Assembly (NCBI GenBank): GCA_903855985.1
Contig: CAIOAO010000100.1
Location: 1-64,000, forward strand
Direction: 5' to 3'
Source: an uncultured Opitutia bacterium
GTDB lineage: Bacteria > Verrucomicrobiota > Verrucomicrobiia > Opitutales > Opitutaceae
DNA: 64,000 bases
Shown: one piece after another, positions 29,837 to 38,814 of the stretch
Layout: each line of letters starts with the position of its first letter
How positions within the stretch are numbered: position 1 is the first letter of the stretch
Made by a program: the position numbers and the translations under genes
The notes under the pieces: generated by a model
Seen by the model: the letters and a program-made list of their open reading frames with translations, nothing else
The model's database searches: none
What the model was told of the DNA's origin: nothing

Positions 29837-30649
29837 ATGTGGCAAAAACTCAAAGAACAGCTCCCTACCGTCATTCTCACCGCCCTCCTGATCACGGGAG
29901 CCGCGTTCTGGCTGCACCAGAAGACCGTCAATGACATGGCTGCCCGGGAGCAGGCCGAGCTGGCCCCCCTCCGGGACCAGAACGAGGCGCTGAAGCTCTC
30001 CGCCGACGAAAACCGCCGGCAGATCGAGGCCACCAACAAGCTGCTCAAGGACGCCATTTCGAAGCGCCAGGCCGACATGTTCATGACCGACGACGAGGTC
30101 AACAAGCTCAACGCCGACAAGATCAACGCCCTCGCCGAGGCCGTCGCCAAGAAGGTCCAGCCCTACAATCCCCTCCCAAAGACCCCCGAGGAAGCCGAGA
30201 AGATGCAGAACGAGCAGGTGGACAAGGTTTCCGGCCGCATGGCGGACAAGATCAAGCCCATCCTCGACGAGATGGCCAACGACCAGCACCTCACCCGCGA
30301 CTCGATCAACGCCTACAGCCAGAAGATTTCCGACCAGGTCGGCAACGTCCTCACCAGCGAACTGGCGAAGAACCAGCAGCTGCAGAACAACCTGGTCGCC
30401 ACGCAGACCGTCGCGCAGGACTCGCTCAAGCTCTCCCACGAGCTGACCGCGCTCTACCTGAGCTCGTTCAAGGACGAAGGCATCCTCACCCGCCTCCTCA
30501 TGCTGCCCGCCAACGTCGTCAAGGACGCCGCCAGCCTCAGCATCGTCTCCGGCAGCGACCGCAAGAAGGTCGAACAGGACCTCGTGAACCGCATGAACGA
30601 GATGGACAAGCGCCTCGCCGCCATCGCCGCCCAGGCGCCGAAGAAGTAA
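29837..30649 (+). CDS. Membrane-anchored coiled-coil hypothetical protein
   Basis: A 270-residue protein with an N-terminal membrane helix (residues about 9-25, PTVILTALLITGAAFWL) and an extended helical body with coiled-coil character (about 35-80 and 225-265), rich in Lys, Asp, Asn and Gln. The ATG at 29837 places a clean signal anchor at the start; the in-frame upstream ATG at 29783 adds unrelated residues. No family was recognised; it is probably anchored in the inner membrane with its body in the periplasm. A terminator follows its stop. Confidence 0.75.
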   Translation: MWQKLKEQLPTVILTALLITGAAFWLHQKTVNDMAAREQAELAPLRDQNEALKLSADENRRQIEATNKLLKDAISKRQADMFMTDDEVNKLNADKINALAEAVAKKVQPYNPLPKTPEEAEKMQNEQVDKVSGRMADKIKPILDEMANDQHLTRDSINAYSQKISDQVGNVLTSELAKNQQLQNNLVATQTVAQDSLKLSHELTALYLSSFKDEGILTRLLMLPANVVKDAASLSIVSGSDRKKVEQDLVNRMNEMDKRLAAIAAQAPKK

Positions 30650-30685
30650 GTCCGGGTAGCGGTCAGTCAGGCCGCCAAACCCTTC

Positions 30686-30714
30686 AAGCCACGCCCCACC
30701 AGCGTGGCTTTTCT
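30686..30714 (+). terminator. Terminator after the coiled-coil membrane protein gene
   Basis: A 9-bp perfect stem (30686-30694 with 30702-30710), seven-base loop and a short T-rich tail (ttttct). It lies between convergent genes and should stop plus-strand transcription before the HNH gene. Confidence 0.75.
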
Positions 30715-30727
30715 GTGCCCGGCTTTA

Positions 30728-31597
30728 CTAACCTTTGAACTTATTCTCTCGATGCCACCTCAAGAACACACTGTGGGGAGCGGCATTACGGATACTCGGT
30801 AGGCGGATACTTCCTTCTGGATTGAGCAGTCGCTTTACAGGATCGGGCACCAATTTGGCTGCCTGAAGGATAGAGCCGTTGTCTTCGACCGATAGAAAAC
30901 CACGATCAAATAGCCAATGAACAGTGCGGCAGAGTGCTAGACCGTTACGAGGCGAGTCAGGGCCGTCATCCTCCACAGGACGAATATGAGCGGCCTCAAT
31001 CTCACAGCGGCCGCCACCATTTACCAAATGTAGTCCTGTCATTGCGCAGGTTCTATCATATGCGTTCCTCACTATCCGTGCGAAGGCCGCATCTCTCAGA
31101 GGTCGTGCAGTCAGCACTGATGGCCGAGGGCCAGAGTATTCAGACTGAGTCTCTGCCACAGCCTCTTCTGGCTTAATGTTTGTATCTTCCAAGGCCGGAG
31201 CCATTCCGAGCCGGCAGATATGCTCGAATTCATTTCGTGGTAATATTCTAACTGCGGTTCGGTTTGTTGCGCTGTTGATGGAGCCGTTAGGCAACTGCAA
31301 AGAGGATTCCAAGTACGACCCTTCTGTTCGGAAAGCTACAGGAGCCGGGAATTCGATATAATCGCTAATACGGGCGTAGTAGTGGCCAGATCTTTTAAGA
31401 TCTGGTTCAACTCGGAGTACGCGTGCCATCGCGAAATACACCTTACGACCACCATCACTTCGCGGTTCGTAGTAGATAATCCAATCTCCAACTGTCTGTT
31501 CAATCCGCGACCGATACATTTTCGGGAAGTGGTAACGCTCCTCGACGGCGTCATCGTAATCCGGATTAATCTTGGCGATGAATACCGCGTTAGCCAC
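30728..31597 (-). CDS. HNH endonuclease with N-terminal PUA/EVE-like domain (putative restriction enzyme)
   Basis: A 289-residue nuclease of the HNH_2 type (COG3440-like predicted restriction endonucleases). The HNH residues are H204 in EAAHIRP, N218 in SPRNGLALC and H227 in TVHWLFDRGFL. The first 125 residues form a separate beta-rich domain (FPKMYRSRIEQTVGDWIIYYEP) that resembles the PUA/EVE folds reading modified bases in type IV restriction enzymes; this is inference. Base composition is much less GC-rich than on either side, also in the 180 bases upstream, so horizontal acquisition is likely. No methylase gene is adjacent, consistent with solitary or modification-dependent restriction. 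Confidence 0.85.
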   Translation of the reverse strand: MANAVFIAKINPDYDDAVEERYHFPKMYRSRIEQTVGDWIIYYEPRSDGGRKVYFAMARVLRVEPDLKRSGHYYARISDYIEFPAPVAFRTEGSYLESSLQLPNGSINSATNRTAVRILPRNEFEHICRLGMAPALEDTNIKPEEAVAETQSEYSGPRPSVLTARPLRDAAFARIVRNAYDRTCAMTGLHLVNGGGRCEIEAAHIRPVEDDGPDSPRNGLALCRTVHWLFDRGFLSVEDNGSILQAAKLVPDPVKRLLNPEGSIRLPSIRNAAPHSVFLRWHRENKFKG

Positions 31598-31776
31598 GGA
31601 ACCTGGATAGTGTCGGGCAAACTGAAAGCAATAATAGGTATTCAGCCTAACGAATTCGGATCAGCGCCTACATACTGATCTGATGAAAACCGAACCAAGC
31701 AATCGAGTGATGTATTCGACGCGAGGAAGAGTGGCGTTTGTGGCACCGCCGTTGGGAGCGCTTAAAGTGAGGCCGC

Positions 31777-33966
31777 CTACTTCAGCGCCAGGTCGTTCCG
31801 CTTCACTTCCTTGATCGACCACTTCGTCACCGTGAGACCTTTCGAAGTTCTCGTGCTGACCGGCACAGGCGTCAGGTCGAAGTCGAATTCGCGGACGCGA
31901 GCGCCGCTGCGGCCGTCGAGGCTGATGTGCACGCTCTTCGGCATGTCCTTCTCCTTGTCGGCGATGTCGAGGTAGACGAGCTTGGATCCCTCGCTCTTCG
32001 CCAGGGGATAGAGCTTGTCGCGGCTCAGGCCGCCGATCTGGAACTTCTTGGCGTACGATTTCCCCTCCGGGCCGTCCCGGTAGATCATCGTGTAGAACTT
32101 CGTGTCGCCTTCCTTCGGCCAGACCGAGACGTAACGGATGTCACGGCCCATGAAGGTCTTGTCGGCCACCTTCGTGACCTTCAGCGAGGCGTCGCCCATG
32201 ATCGTCAGCACGCTGTCCAGGATCGTGCACTCGGTCACGAACTCGTGCTGCCGCCAGTTCAGGCCGATGAAGCCGTCCTCGCGGTTCACGTACAGGCGCT
32301 GGTTGGCCGACACGACCGCCGACGCGTCAATCTGCTCGATCTCGTCGTAGCTGGTCTTCCGCTTGATGCCCTTGCCGTACTTCTCCTGCAGCATCTCGAA
32401 CCACGCGATCGCGTACTCGGTGAGCTTCTTGAGGTTGGCCTTCGTCTCCTTGATCCCCTCCTCGATCTTCGCAATGGCTTCGTCGGCCTGGAAGCGGTTG
32501 TAGGCGGAGATGCGCTTGATGCGGATTTCGGTCAGCCGGACGATGTCGTCGTCCGTCACCTCGCGGCGGAGCTGCTTGAGGAACGGCTTCAGGCCGCCGC
32601 GGATCTCGGCGAGCACGCTGTCCCAGGTCTTCGACTTCTCGATCAGCCGGTAGATGCGCTCCTCGATGAAGATGCGCTCGAGCGAGTCCCAGTGCCACTG
32701 CTGCTCCAACTCGGCCAGCTTGATCTCCAGCTCACGCTTGAGGAGTTCCTTCGTGGCCTCGGCGCTCGTCTTGAGGATGTCGCGGACGCCGACAAACTGC
32801 GGCTTGTCGTCGCCGGTCTTCGGGTTGCGGACGATGACGCACGCCGCGGGGTTCAGCTGCACCTGGCAGCTGGTGAAAACGTAAAGCTGCTGGATGACCT
32901 TGTCGGGCTCCGCGCCCTGCGGCAGGTGCACGAGGATCTCGACCTTGTCGGCCGTGTTGTCGTCCACGTGCTTGACCTTGATCTTGCCCTTCGCGTTGGC
33001 CGCGAGAATCGACTCGATCAGCGACTCCGTCGTGACGCCGTAGGGCAGCTCGGTGATGGCGAGGAGGTACTTGGAGCGCTCCTCGATCTTCGCGCGAACC
33101 TTCACCTTGCCGCCGCGCTCGCCGTCGTTGTATTCCGCGAAGTCGGCGGTGCCGCCCGTGGGAAAGTCCGGGAGGATGCGGAAGGTTTTTCCCTGCAGGT
33201 GGTTGATGGCCGCGCGGCAGAGGTCGTTGAAGTTGTGCGGGAGGATCTTGGTCGAGAGGCCGACGGCGATGCCGTCCGCGCCCTCGAGGAGGACGATCGG
33301 GAACTTGGCCGGGAGCGTGATCGGCTCCTTGTTGCGGCCGTCGTAGCTCAGCTGCCACGTCGTGGTCTTCGGGTTGAAGAGCACGTCCTTCGCGAAGTTC
33401 GTCAGGCGGGCCTCAATGTAACGGGGCGCGGCGGCATCGTCACCGGTGAGCACGTTGCCGTAGTTGCCCTGCGGCTCGATGAGCCACGCGCGCTGGCCGA
33501 TGGCCACGAGGGCGGCGCCGATGGAGGCGTCGCCGTGCGGGTGGAGCTTCATCGTCGCACCGACGACGTTGGCCACCTTGTGGAAACGGCCGTCGTCCAT
33601 GTCCCAGAGCGTGTGCAGCACGCGGCGCTGCACGGGCTTCAGGCCGTCGTCAATGTGCGGGACGGCGCGGTCGAGGATGACGTAGCTCGCGTAGTCGAGA
33701 AACCAGTTGCGGTAGGCGGCCGCGAGGGGCGCCGGGTCGTCCTGGACCTTCTGGCCCTTCTTGCGCTTGGGGGCATCGGCCGCCGGGTCGCCGGCGGTCG
33801 GGCTCGGGGCGATCGGCGAAGGGCGAGAGGAACCGGACGGCTCGGCCGCCGGACTCTTGTCACTTGTCACTGGTCCCTTGTCACTGGCCGCTGCCGCCGC
33901 CGCTGGCGCGGCATCGAGCGGGAGCTCCGCCTGGTCGCTTTTCTTGGAGGATTTCTTCTTGGCCAT
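31777..33966 (-). CDS. parC: DNA topoisomerase IV subunit A
   Basis: The DNA-cleaving subunit of a type IIA topoisomerase, 729 residues. The active Tyr183 lies in AAPRYIEARL, and the segments DRAVPHIDDGLKPVQRR and HPHGDASIG are diagnostic. The pattern DDGRFHKVANVVGATMKLHPHGDASIG is closer to Bacteroidetes-type ParC than to GyrA, and the C-terminal wrapping domain is short, so ParC is preferred. The first 70 residues are a low-complexity Lys/Ala/Pro tail in which residues 26-37 are encoded by a heptamer array. parE lies just upstream, separated by an 8-bp-unit inverted repeat. Confidence 0.92.
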   Translation of the reverse strand: MAKKKSSKKSDQAELPLDAAPAAAAAASDKGPVTSDKSPAAEPSGSSRPSPIAPSPTAGDPAADAPKRKKGQKVQDDPAPLAAAYRNWFLDYASYVILDRAVPHIDDGLKPVQRRVLHTLWDMDDGRFHKVANVVGATMKLHPHGDASIGAALVAIGQRAWLIEPQGNYGNVLTGDDAAAPRYIEARLTNFAKDVLFNPKTTTWQLSYDGRNKEPITLPAKFPIVLLEGADGIAVGLSTKILPHNFNDLCRAAINHLQGKTFRILPDFPTGGTADFAEYNDGERGGKVKVRAKIEERSKYLLAITELPYGVTTESLIESILAANAKGKIKVKHVDDNTADKVEILVHLPQGAEPDKVIQQLYVFTSCQVQLNPAACVIVRNPKTGDDKPQFVGVRDILKTSAEATKELLKRELEIKLAELEQQWHWDSLERIFIEERIYRLIEKSKTWDSVLAEIRGGLKPFLKQLRREVTDDDIVRLTEIRIKRISAYNRFQADEAIAKIEEGIKETKANLKKLTEYAIAWFEMLQEKYGKGIKRKTSYDEIEQIDASAVVSANQRLYVNREDGFIGLNWRQHEFVTECTILDSVLTIMGDASLKVTKVADKTFMGRDIRYVSVWPKEGDTKFYTMIYRDGPEGKSYAKKFQIGGLSRDKLYPLAKSEGSKLVYLDIADKEKDMPKSVHISLDGRSGARVREFDFDLTPVPVSTRTSKGLTVTKWSIKEVKRNDLALK
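33856..33890. repeat. Heptamer array inside the parC reading frame
   Basis: Five 7-bp units: cttgtca, cttgtca, ctggtcc, cttgtca, ctggccg. On the coding strand they give the SDKGPVTSDKSP stretch in the disordered N-terminal tail of ParC. The first units are identical to those at 1050, 19101 and 19115. Confidence 0.75.
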
Positions 33967-33986
33967 TTACAAAAGGGGATTTGGTT

Positions 33987-34097
33987 TCACGCAGAGGCGC
34001 AGAGACGCGGAGATGGAGGCAGACACTGGAATAAAGCGGCAACGATCTGAACCGAATAAACATCCAGATTTCTCTGCGTCTCTGCGTCTCGGCGTGA
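33987..34097. repeat. Inverted repeat of 8-bp units between parE and parC
   Basis: The arms 33987-34010 and 34074-34097 are complementary over 24 bases with three mismatches. They are made of 8-bp units (gcagaggc, gcagagac on the left; tctctgcg twice on the right). The 63-base centre is AT-richer than its surroundings. The element fills nearly all of the parE-parC spacer and could reduce read-through from parE into parC. Confidence 0.65.
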
Positions 34098-34108
34098 GCT
34101 CATCATAA

Positions 34109-35950
34109 TCACGCCTCGATCAGGTCCTTCTCGACCTTGAGGTTGTCGATGATGAAGTCCTGCCGCTCCGGGGTGTTCTTGCCCATGAAGAACGAGAGCA
34201 GCTCGTCGCTGCTGTAGAGGTGGTGGAGGTTCACCGGGTCGAGGCGGATGTTCTCGCCGATGAAGTCCTTGAACTCGCCGGCGGAGATCTCGCCGAGGCC
34301 CTTGAAGCGCGTGATCTCGTGCGTGGCGCCGAGCTCGGCCACCGCGGCCTGCTTCTCCGCCTCGGAGTAGCAGTACATCGTCTTCTTCTTGTTCCGCACG
34401 CGGAAGAGCGGCGTGTCCAGGATGAAGAGGTGGTTGTTGCGGATCAGGTCGGGGAAAAACTGCAGGAAGAACGAGATCAGCAGCAGGCGGATGTGCATGC
34501 CGTCCACGTCGGCGTCGGTCGCGATGACGACCTTGTTGTAGCGCAGGCTGTCGAGCCCCTCCTCGATGTTGAGGGCGGACTGGAGCAGGTGGAATTCCTC
34601 GTTCTCGTAGATGACCTTCTTCGACAGGCCGTAGGTGTTGAGCGGCTTGCCCTTCAGCGCGAAGACGGCCTGCGTCTGCACGTCGCGCGTCGCGGTGAGC
34701 GAACCGGCGGCGGAGTCGCCCTCGACGATGAACAGCGTGCTCTCCTCGGCGCGCTCGTTGCGGTCGCCGAGGTGCAGGCGGCAGTCGCGGAGCTTGCGGT
34801 TGTGCAGGGAGGCCTTTTTCGCGCGGTCGCGGGCAAGGTTGCGGATGCCGGCGAGCTCCTTGCGCTCCAGTTCGCTCTCCTCAATGCGCGACTTGATGCG
34901 GTCGGCGGTCTCCTTGTTCTTGTGCAGGTAGCCGTCGAGCGACTGCTGCACGAACTTGCCGATGAATTCCTTGATCGTCAGGCCGCCCGGCGCGATCTCG
35001 CTGGAGCCAAGCTTGGTCTTGGTCTGCGACTCGAAGACCGGCTCCTGCACGCGGACGGAGATGGCGGCGAAGATGGACTGGCGGACGTCGGCGGCGTCGT
35101 AGTCCTTCTTGAAAAAATTGCGGACGGTCTCGACGAGAGCCTCGCGGAAGGCCGCGAGGTGCGTGCCGCCCATCGTGGTGTGCTGGCCGTTGACGAAGGA
35201 GAAATACTCCTCGCCGTAGTGCGCGCCGTGGGTGAAGGCGATTTCGATGTCCTCGCCCTCGAGGTGGATCACCGGGTAGAGCGGCTCGCCGCTGAGCTCC
35301 TTCTCGAGCAGGTCCTTCAGGCCGTGCTCGGACTTGAACGCCTTGCCGTTGAACGTGAGCGTGAGCCCGCGGTTGAGGAAGGCGTAGTTCCAGAGCATGT
35401 CCTCGATGAACTCCGCGCGGAACTTGAAATCCTTGCCGAAGAGCGCCTCGTCCGGCGTGAACTCGATGAGGGTGCCGTTGCGCTCGTCGCTCTTGGTGAC
35501 CTTGTAGTCCTTCTTCAGCTTGCCCTTCTCAAACTCGACCACCTTGGTGTCGCCCTCGCGCACGGACTGCGCGCGGAAGCTGGAGGAGAGGGCGTTGACG
35601 GCCTTCTGGCCGACGCCGTTGAGGCCGACGGACTTCTGGAAGGTCTGGCTGTCGTACTTGGCGCCGGTGTTGATGATCGAGACGCAGTCGATGAGCTTGC
35701 CGAGCGGGATGCCGCGGCCGTAGTCGCGCACGCGCAGGGTGCGCTCGGTCAGCTCGATCTCGATCTTCTTGCCCTGCCCCATCGCGAATTCGTCGATGGA
35801 GTTGTCGATGGTCTCCTTGAGCAGGACGTAGATGCCGTCCTCGGCGTGAGTGCCGTTGCCGAGGCGCCCGATGTACATGCCGGGACGCAGGCGGATGTGC
35901 TCGAGGGACGAGAGGGTCTTGATGCTGGCTTCGGTGTAAGCTTGGGCCAT
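34109..35950 (-). CDS. parE: DNA topoisomerase IV subunit B
   Basis: The ATPase subunit of the type IIA topoisomerase, 613 residues. The GHKL ATP site shows [10 protein letters not shown] and RDYGRGIP, and the transducer and TOPRIM domains follow with VEGDSAAGS and [10 protein letters not shown]. The C-terminus ends with the conserved RFKGLGEIS and [10 protein letters not shown]-type segments. It lacks the long insertion of proteobacterial GyrB, in keeping with ParE. The ATG at 35950 gives [20 protein letters not shown]; upstream in-frame codons to 36130 are not conserved. Together with parC it should decatenate replicated chromosomes. Confidence 0.94.
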   Translation of the reverse strand: MAQAYTEASIKTLSSLEHIRLRPGMYIGRLGNGTHAEDGIYVLLKETIDNSIDEFAMGQGKKIEIELTERTLRVRDYGRGIPLGKLIDCVSIINTGAKYDSQTFQKSVGLNGVGQKAVNALSSSFRAQSVREGDTKVVEFEKGKLKKDYKVTKSDERNGTLIEFTPDEALFGKDFKFRAEFIEDMLWNYAFLNRGLTLTFNGKAFKSEHGLKDLLEKELSGEPLYPVIHLEGEDIEIAFTHGAHYGEEYFSFVNGQHTTMGGTHLAAFREALVETVRNFFKKDYDAADVRQSIFAAISVRVQEPVFESQTKTKLGSSEIAPGGLTIKEFIGKFVQQSLDGYLHKNKETADRIKSRIEESELERKELAGIRNLARDRAKKASLHNRKLRDCRLHLGDRNERAEESTLFIVEGDSAAGSLTATRDVQTQAVFALKGKPLNTYGLSKKVIYENEEFHLLQSALNIEEGLDSLRYNKVVIATDADVDGMHIRLLLISFFLQFFPDLIRNNHLFILDTPLFRVRNKKKTMYCYSEAEKQAAVAELGATHEITRFKGLGEISAGEFKDFIGENIRLDPVNLHHLYSSDELLSFFMGKNTPERQDFIIDNLKVEKDLIEA

Positions 35951-36119
35951 GTGGGGGTGTTGGGCGCACGCTGTCCCGGTGCAGCGCGGCGTGACAAGCG
36001 AAATTCCCGGCGGGACGGCGGGGAAATTTTTCCGCGGGTCCGGCCGGCGGGGACCCGCAACGGGGACTTTCGCCGCATTTGCATCGACGGCGCGCGGGCG
36101 GCGCGTTGCGCTGGAAGGC

Positions 36120-36782
36120 ATGAAAATCACCTATTACCTGGAGGTCCTTTCATCGTGGTGCACGTGGGTCGAACCCACCTGGGACGCGCTCAAGGCGCGG
36201 TACGCGGGACGCGCGGAGTTCGAATGGAAAATCGCGCTGATGAACCCGGGTGACTTCCCCGTGTCGCGCGAACAGTGCGACTGGTTTTACCGCCGCAGCG
36301 GCGGGACGGTGATGGGCTCGCCGTTCATGCTGAACTCCGGCTGGTTCGAGGCGTCGCGCAAGGGCGTGTATCACGCGCCGAACCTCGTCGCCGAGGCCGG
36401 GCGGGATTTTGGCTTTTCCGGTGACGAACTTCGCCGGGCGATCGCCCACGCCGCCGTGCGCGAAGGCAAGAAGGTCGGCGACATGACCGTGGCAGTCGCG
36501 GTGGCAGCCAAGGCCGGCCGACTCAACCCGAAGAAACTCCGGGCCGCGGCCGAATCCGCCGCGGTGCTGGCACGCGTCCAGGCGAGCACGCAGGAGTTTT
36601 TCGCCCACCAGATCAGCCAGCGCCCCGCCTTTATCATCACCGACGCCATCGGGGACAAAGCCGTGTTCTCCGGCCTCGTGCGCCCCGAACCTCTCATCGC
36701 TACGATCGACAGCATGCTCAGCGACACCGCCGCCTACGCCGCCCACGCCGCGCACCACAAGCCATATGGGGTCAGCCCCTAA
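36120..36782 (+). CDS. DsbA-family (2-hydroxychromene-2-carboxylate isomerase-like) thioredoxin-fold protein; C-terminus ends in a RAYT element
   Basis: A 220-residue cytoplasmic protein with thioredoxin fold and helical insertion. The start [15 protein letters not shown] has the usual strand plus a single Cys instead of CxxC, and ISQRPAFII contains the cis-Pro of the fold. This fits the DsbA/FrnE/HCCA isomerase group, probably a glutathione-dependent isomerase or transferase. The last codons (GVSP, then TAA) are encoded by the terminal inverted repeat of the transposase element that begins at 36768, so the original C-terminus may have been replaced. It is divergent from parE. Confidence 0.75.
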   Translation: MKITYYLEVLSSWCTWVEPTWDALKARYAGRAEFEWKIALMNPGDFPVSREQCDWFYRRSGGTVMGSPFMLNSGWFEASRKGVYHAPNLVAEAGRDFGFSGDELRRAIAHAAVREGKKVGDMTVAVAVAAKAGRLNPKKLRAAAESAAVLARVQASTQEFFAHQISQRPAFIITDAIGDKAVFSGLVRPEPLIATIDSMLSDTAAYAAHAAHHKPYGVSP

Positions 36783-37817
36783 CTCTTGTGGTCAGCCTGT
36801 CGATTACTAATTGTGCTTCAGGCCTTTGTGATTTCTTTAGCTCACCGACATAACGACTCACTGCATCGGGTGGCCCCATGCCCAGGTGGTTGGTTAGCCA
36901 GCGGTTGCTGACGCTGCTGCGCTGCTTCAGCCAGGCGGCCACCGCAATTTTCCACGGCGCCGACTTGGGCTCCGCATGGGCCATCGCCAGATCGCGCTCC
37001 AAGGTGCGCAGGGCCCGGTCGAGGAGCTTCTTCCATTCGATCCGGTTGATTTCCCCGATCTCTGTGCCGCCCCAATCCTGGGCATTGGGCATCCGTTTGA
37101 ACTTGCCCAGCAGGTTTTTCTGGAAGGCGTCGCCGCCGTAGACCCAGCCGCGGCTCATGCGCTCAAAGGCCGCGTCCTTCTGCCGGCCTTCGTCCGCCAT
37201 CAGCCACGCGAGATGGTCGTGATAGGTTCGCCAGCCTTGCGGCGTGTCGGTGAGCCCGCCCTTCTCCTGCAACCAAGCCTCACAGAGGAGAAATGGCGGA
37301 CGGGCGGCTGTGTCCCGCAGGAAATACCGGTAACTCGACCAGCGGAATTGCGCGAGCTGGTCCAGCGTCACGACCTTGGCCCGCACGGGATTGAGGTGGA
37401 TGTAATCAACCAGCTGCGCCAGGTGCCGGCCGGGTTCCACGAGGATGGCCTGGTAGCGCCCCTGAAACGCGCGGCCATGCTCCCCGCGGAAACGGTTGAA
37501 GCGGTTCCCAAACGTGCTCTGCAGCCAGTGCACGCCCGTCACCAGGTTTCCCTGCGGCGTCTCCACCGCGAGGTGATAGTGATTCCGCATCAGGCAGAAC
37601 GCATGCAGCCGCCAGCCCATGCGCTCGCAGGTTTGAAACAGGCACTCGATAAACGCCTGCGCCGCCCCGGCGGAATCGAACAGATCCGCCTTATAATTGC
37701 CCCGGTTCAGTACGTGGTAAATTGCACCGGCGAACTCTATGCGGGGCTTTCGAGCCATAAACCACTAACATCATGCCACTAGCATAAGTACAACCACAAA
37801 GGTTAGGGGCTGACCCC
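36768..37817 (-). mobile_element. RAYT-type element with 25-bp terminal inverted repeats
   Basis: A 1050-bp unit bounded by inverted repeats 36768-36792 and 37793-37817. The outer 16 bases are identical and the remaining nine differ at two positions. Each outer end folds as a small hairpin (gggg, tcag loop, cccc). It encodes one REP-associated tyrosine transposase. Both ends lie within coding sequence of the flanking convergent genes and supply their stop codons. No target-site duplication is apparent. Confidence 0.8.
36772..37758 (-). CDS. REP-associated tyrosine transposase (RAYT, IS200-like Y1 family)
   Basis: A 328-residue Y1 transposase. The HUH motif is NHYHL (H60, H62) and the catalytic Tyr is Y119 in VDYIHLNPVRAKVV, with the conserved AFCLMRNHYHLAVETP context. 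The last 130 residues hold a helical extension with a helix-turn-helix-like segment (WLKQRSSVSNRWLTNHLGM), common in planctomycete and verrucomicrobial RAYTs. Its TGA lies in the terminal hairpin of the element. RAYTs cut at palindromic sites next to their gene and are thought to be domesticated movers of REP hairpins. The gene looks intact. Confidence 0.92.
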   Translation of the reverse strand: MARKPRIEFAGAIYHVLNRGNYKADLFDSAGAAQAFIECLFQTCERMGWRLHAFCLMRNHYHLAVETPQGNLVTGVHWLQSTFGNRFNRFRGEHGRAFQGRYQAILVEPGRHLAQLVDYIHLNPVRAKVVTLDQLAQFRWSSYRYFLRDTAARPPFLLCEAWLQEKGGLTDTPQGWRTYHDHLAWLMADEGRQKDAAFERMSRGWVYGGDAFQKNLLGKFKRMPNAQDWGGTEIGEINRIEWKKLLDRALRTLERDLAMAHAEPKSAPWKIAVAAWLKQRSSVSNRWLTNHLGMGPPDAVSRYVGELKKSQRPEAQLVIDRLTTRVRG

Positions 37818-38714
37818 GTGGCCTTTGTAGTTCTTCTCGCCGGCGGTGATGGCGATGGGGAGCTGGTTTTCCTTGGGGGGCAAGGGGCAGGTCGCGAAGG
37901 GGGTGAAGGCACAGGGCGGGTTCTGCGCCTTGTTGAAATCGAGGATGACTTTGCCGTCTCCGGGATGGTCGGCGTACAGGAATCGCGCCGCGGCATACGT
38001 GGTGTCCCCGCTCGTCCGGTCGGAGATGATAAAAAACAGCGGCGCATCCGGGTCCTCCTGGATCGGCAGCAGCTCATAGGTGTGGCCGTCCCGGGTAAAG
38101 ACCGCCTTCCCGAGGATCATCGCCGGCGCCACATGGCCCAGGATGTTCCGGATCGGGACTTCGCGCGGCTTTTCAAACGGCACCCACTGCGCCTCGATCC
38201 GCCACGAGGGATCGATCGGATAAAAGTCGAGCCCGAGGAAATGCGTCCGCGCGTCCGCCTCGCTGTCCTTCACCCGCAGCGCCTTTTTCCCGTCCCGTTC
38301 GATCACAAACAGGCTGACCGTCCCCACCGTCACCAGCGATGGCTGGCCATGCGTGTCGTCCCGCAGGTTCACCGAGAGCACCGGCTGGTCATCCACCTTC
38401 ACCTCGATGCCGGGATTGAACGCCGCCTTCACCAGCCCGTTCGGCCCCAGCGTGAACGCCCCGAGGTGCGCCGGTCCCTTCGCCAGCACCACGGAATTGT
38501 CCGCCGCCGAGCCCACGGTGTTTTCCCCGGGCGCCAGGAAATGCAGCCCGATCAGCGTCAGCCAGCCGTTCGGCTTCGTCAGGTTCGCGGCGCGCTGCGC
38601 CTGCCAGGCCTGGATCTCCTGCACGTAGGGATCCGGCGCGACGTCGGCCGCCGCCAAACCCGCCACGCCCACCAGCAATCCCGCCGCCCACCCTGCCCAA
38701 GTCGTGAATTTCAT
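37803..38714 (-). CDS. DUF1684 domain-containing exported protein; C-terminus ends in a RAYT element
   Basis: A 303-residue protein with signal peptide (about residues 1-23) and a DUF1684 domain ([22 protein letters not shown] near the start; [31 protein letters not shown] at the end). The family ends at about AGEKxY, so little has been lost, but the final GVSP and TAA come from the right end of the adjacent transposase element, exactly as in the DsbA-like gene on the other side. The function of DUF1684 is unknown. An aldo/keto reductase gene is divergent. Confidence 0.88.
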   Translation of the reverse strand: MKFTTWAGWAAGLLVGVAGLAAADVAPDPYVQEIQAWQAQRAANLTKPNGWLTLIGLHFLAPGENTVGSAADNSVVLAKGPAHLGAFTLGPNGLVKAAFNPGIEVKVDDQPVLSVNLRDDTHGQPSLVTVGTVSLFVIERDGKKALRVKDSEADARTHFLGLDFYPIDPSWRIEAQWVPFEKPREVPIRNILGHVAPAMILGKAVFTRDGHTYELLPIQEDPDAPLFFIISDRTSGDTTYAAARFLYADHPGDGKVILDFNKAQNPPCAFTPFATCPLPPKENQLPIAITAGEKNYKGHGVSP

Positions 38715-38814
38715 GGTGCCGCACGGTACGCATCCCAGCGCCCGCCGCCAGTCCGGAAGATATTTTCCACCCCGGCATTTTACTTTGCCCCCGTGCCGCC
38801 TACCCTGTCCGCAC

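Noticed and set aside
31777-36130. Naming the topoisomerase pair gyrA/gyrB
   Set aside because: The subunit A sequence follows the Bacteroidetes ParC pattern with a short C-terminal domain, and subunit B is short; gyrase is not excluded but topoisomerase IV fits better.
31927-36253. Two long plus-strand frames opposite parC and parE
   Set aside because: parC and parE are unambiguous on the minus strand; the opposite frames are Leu/Val/Asp/Arg-rich shadows.
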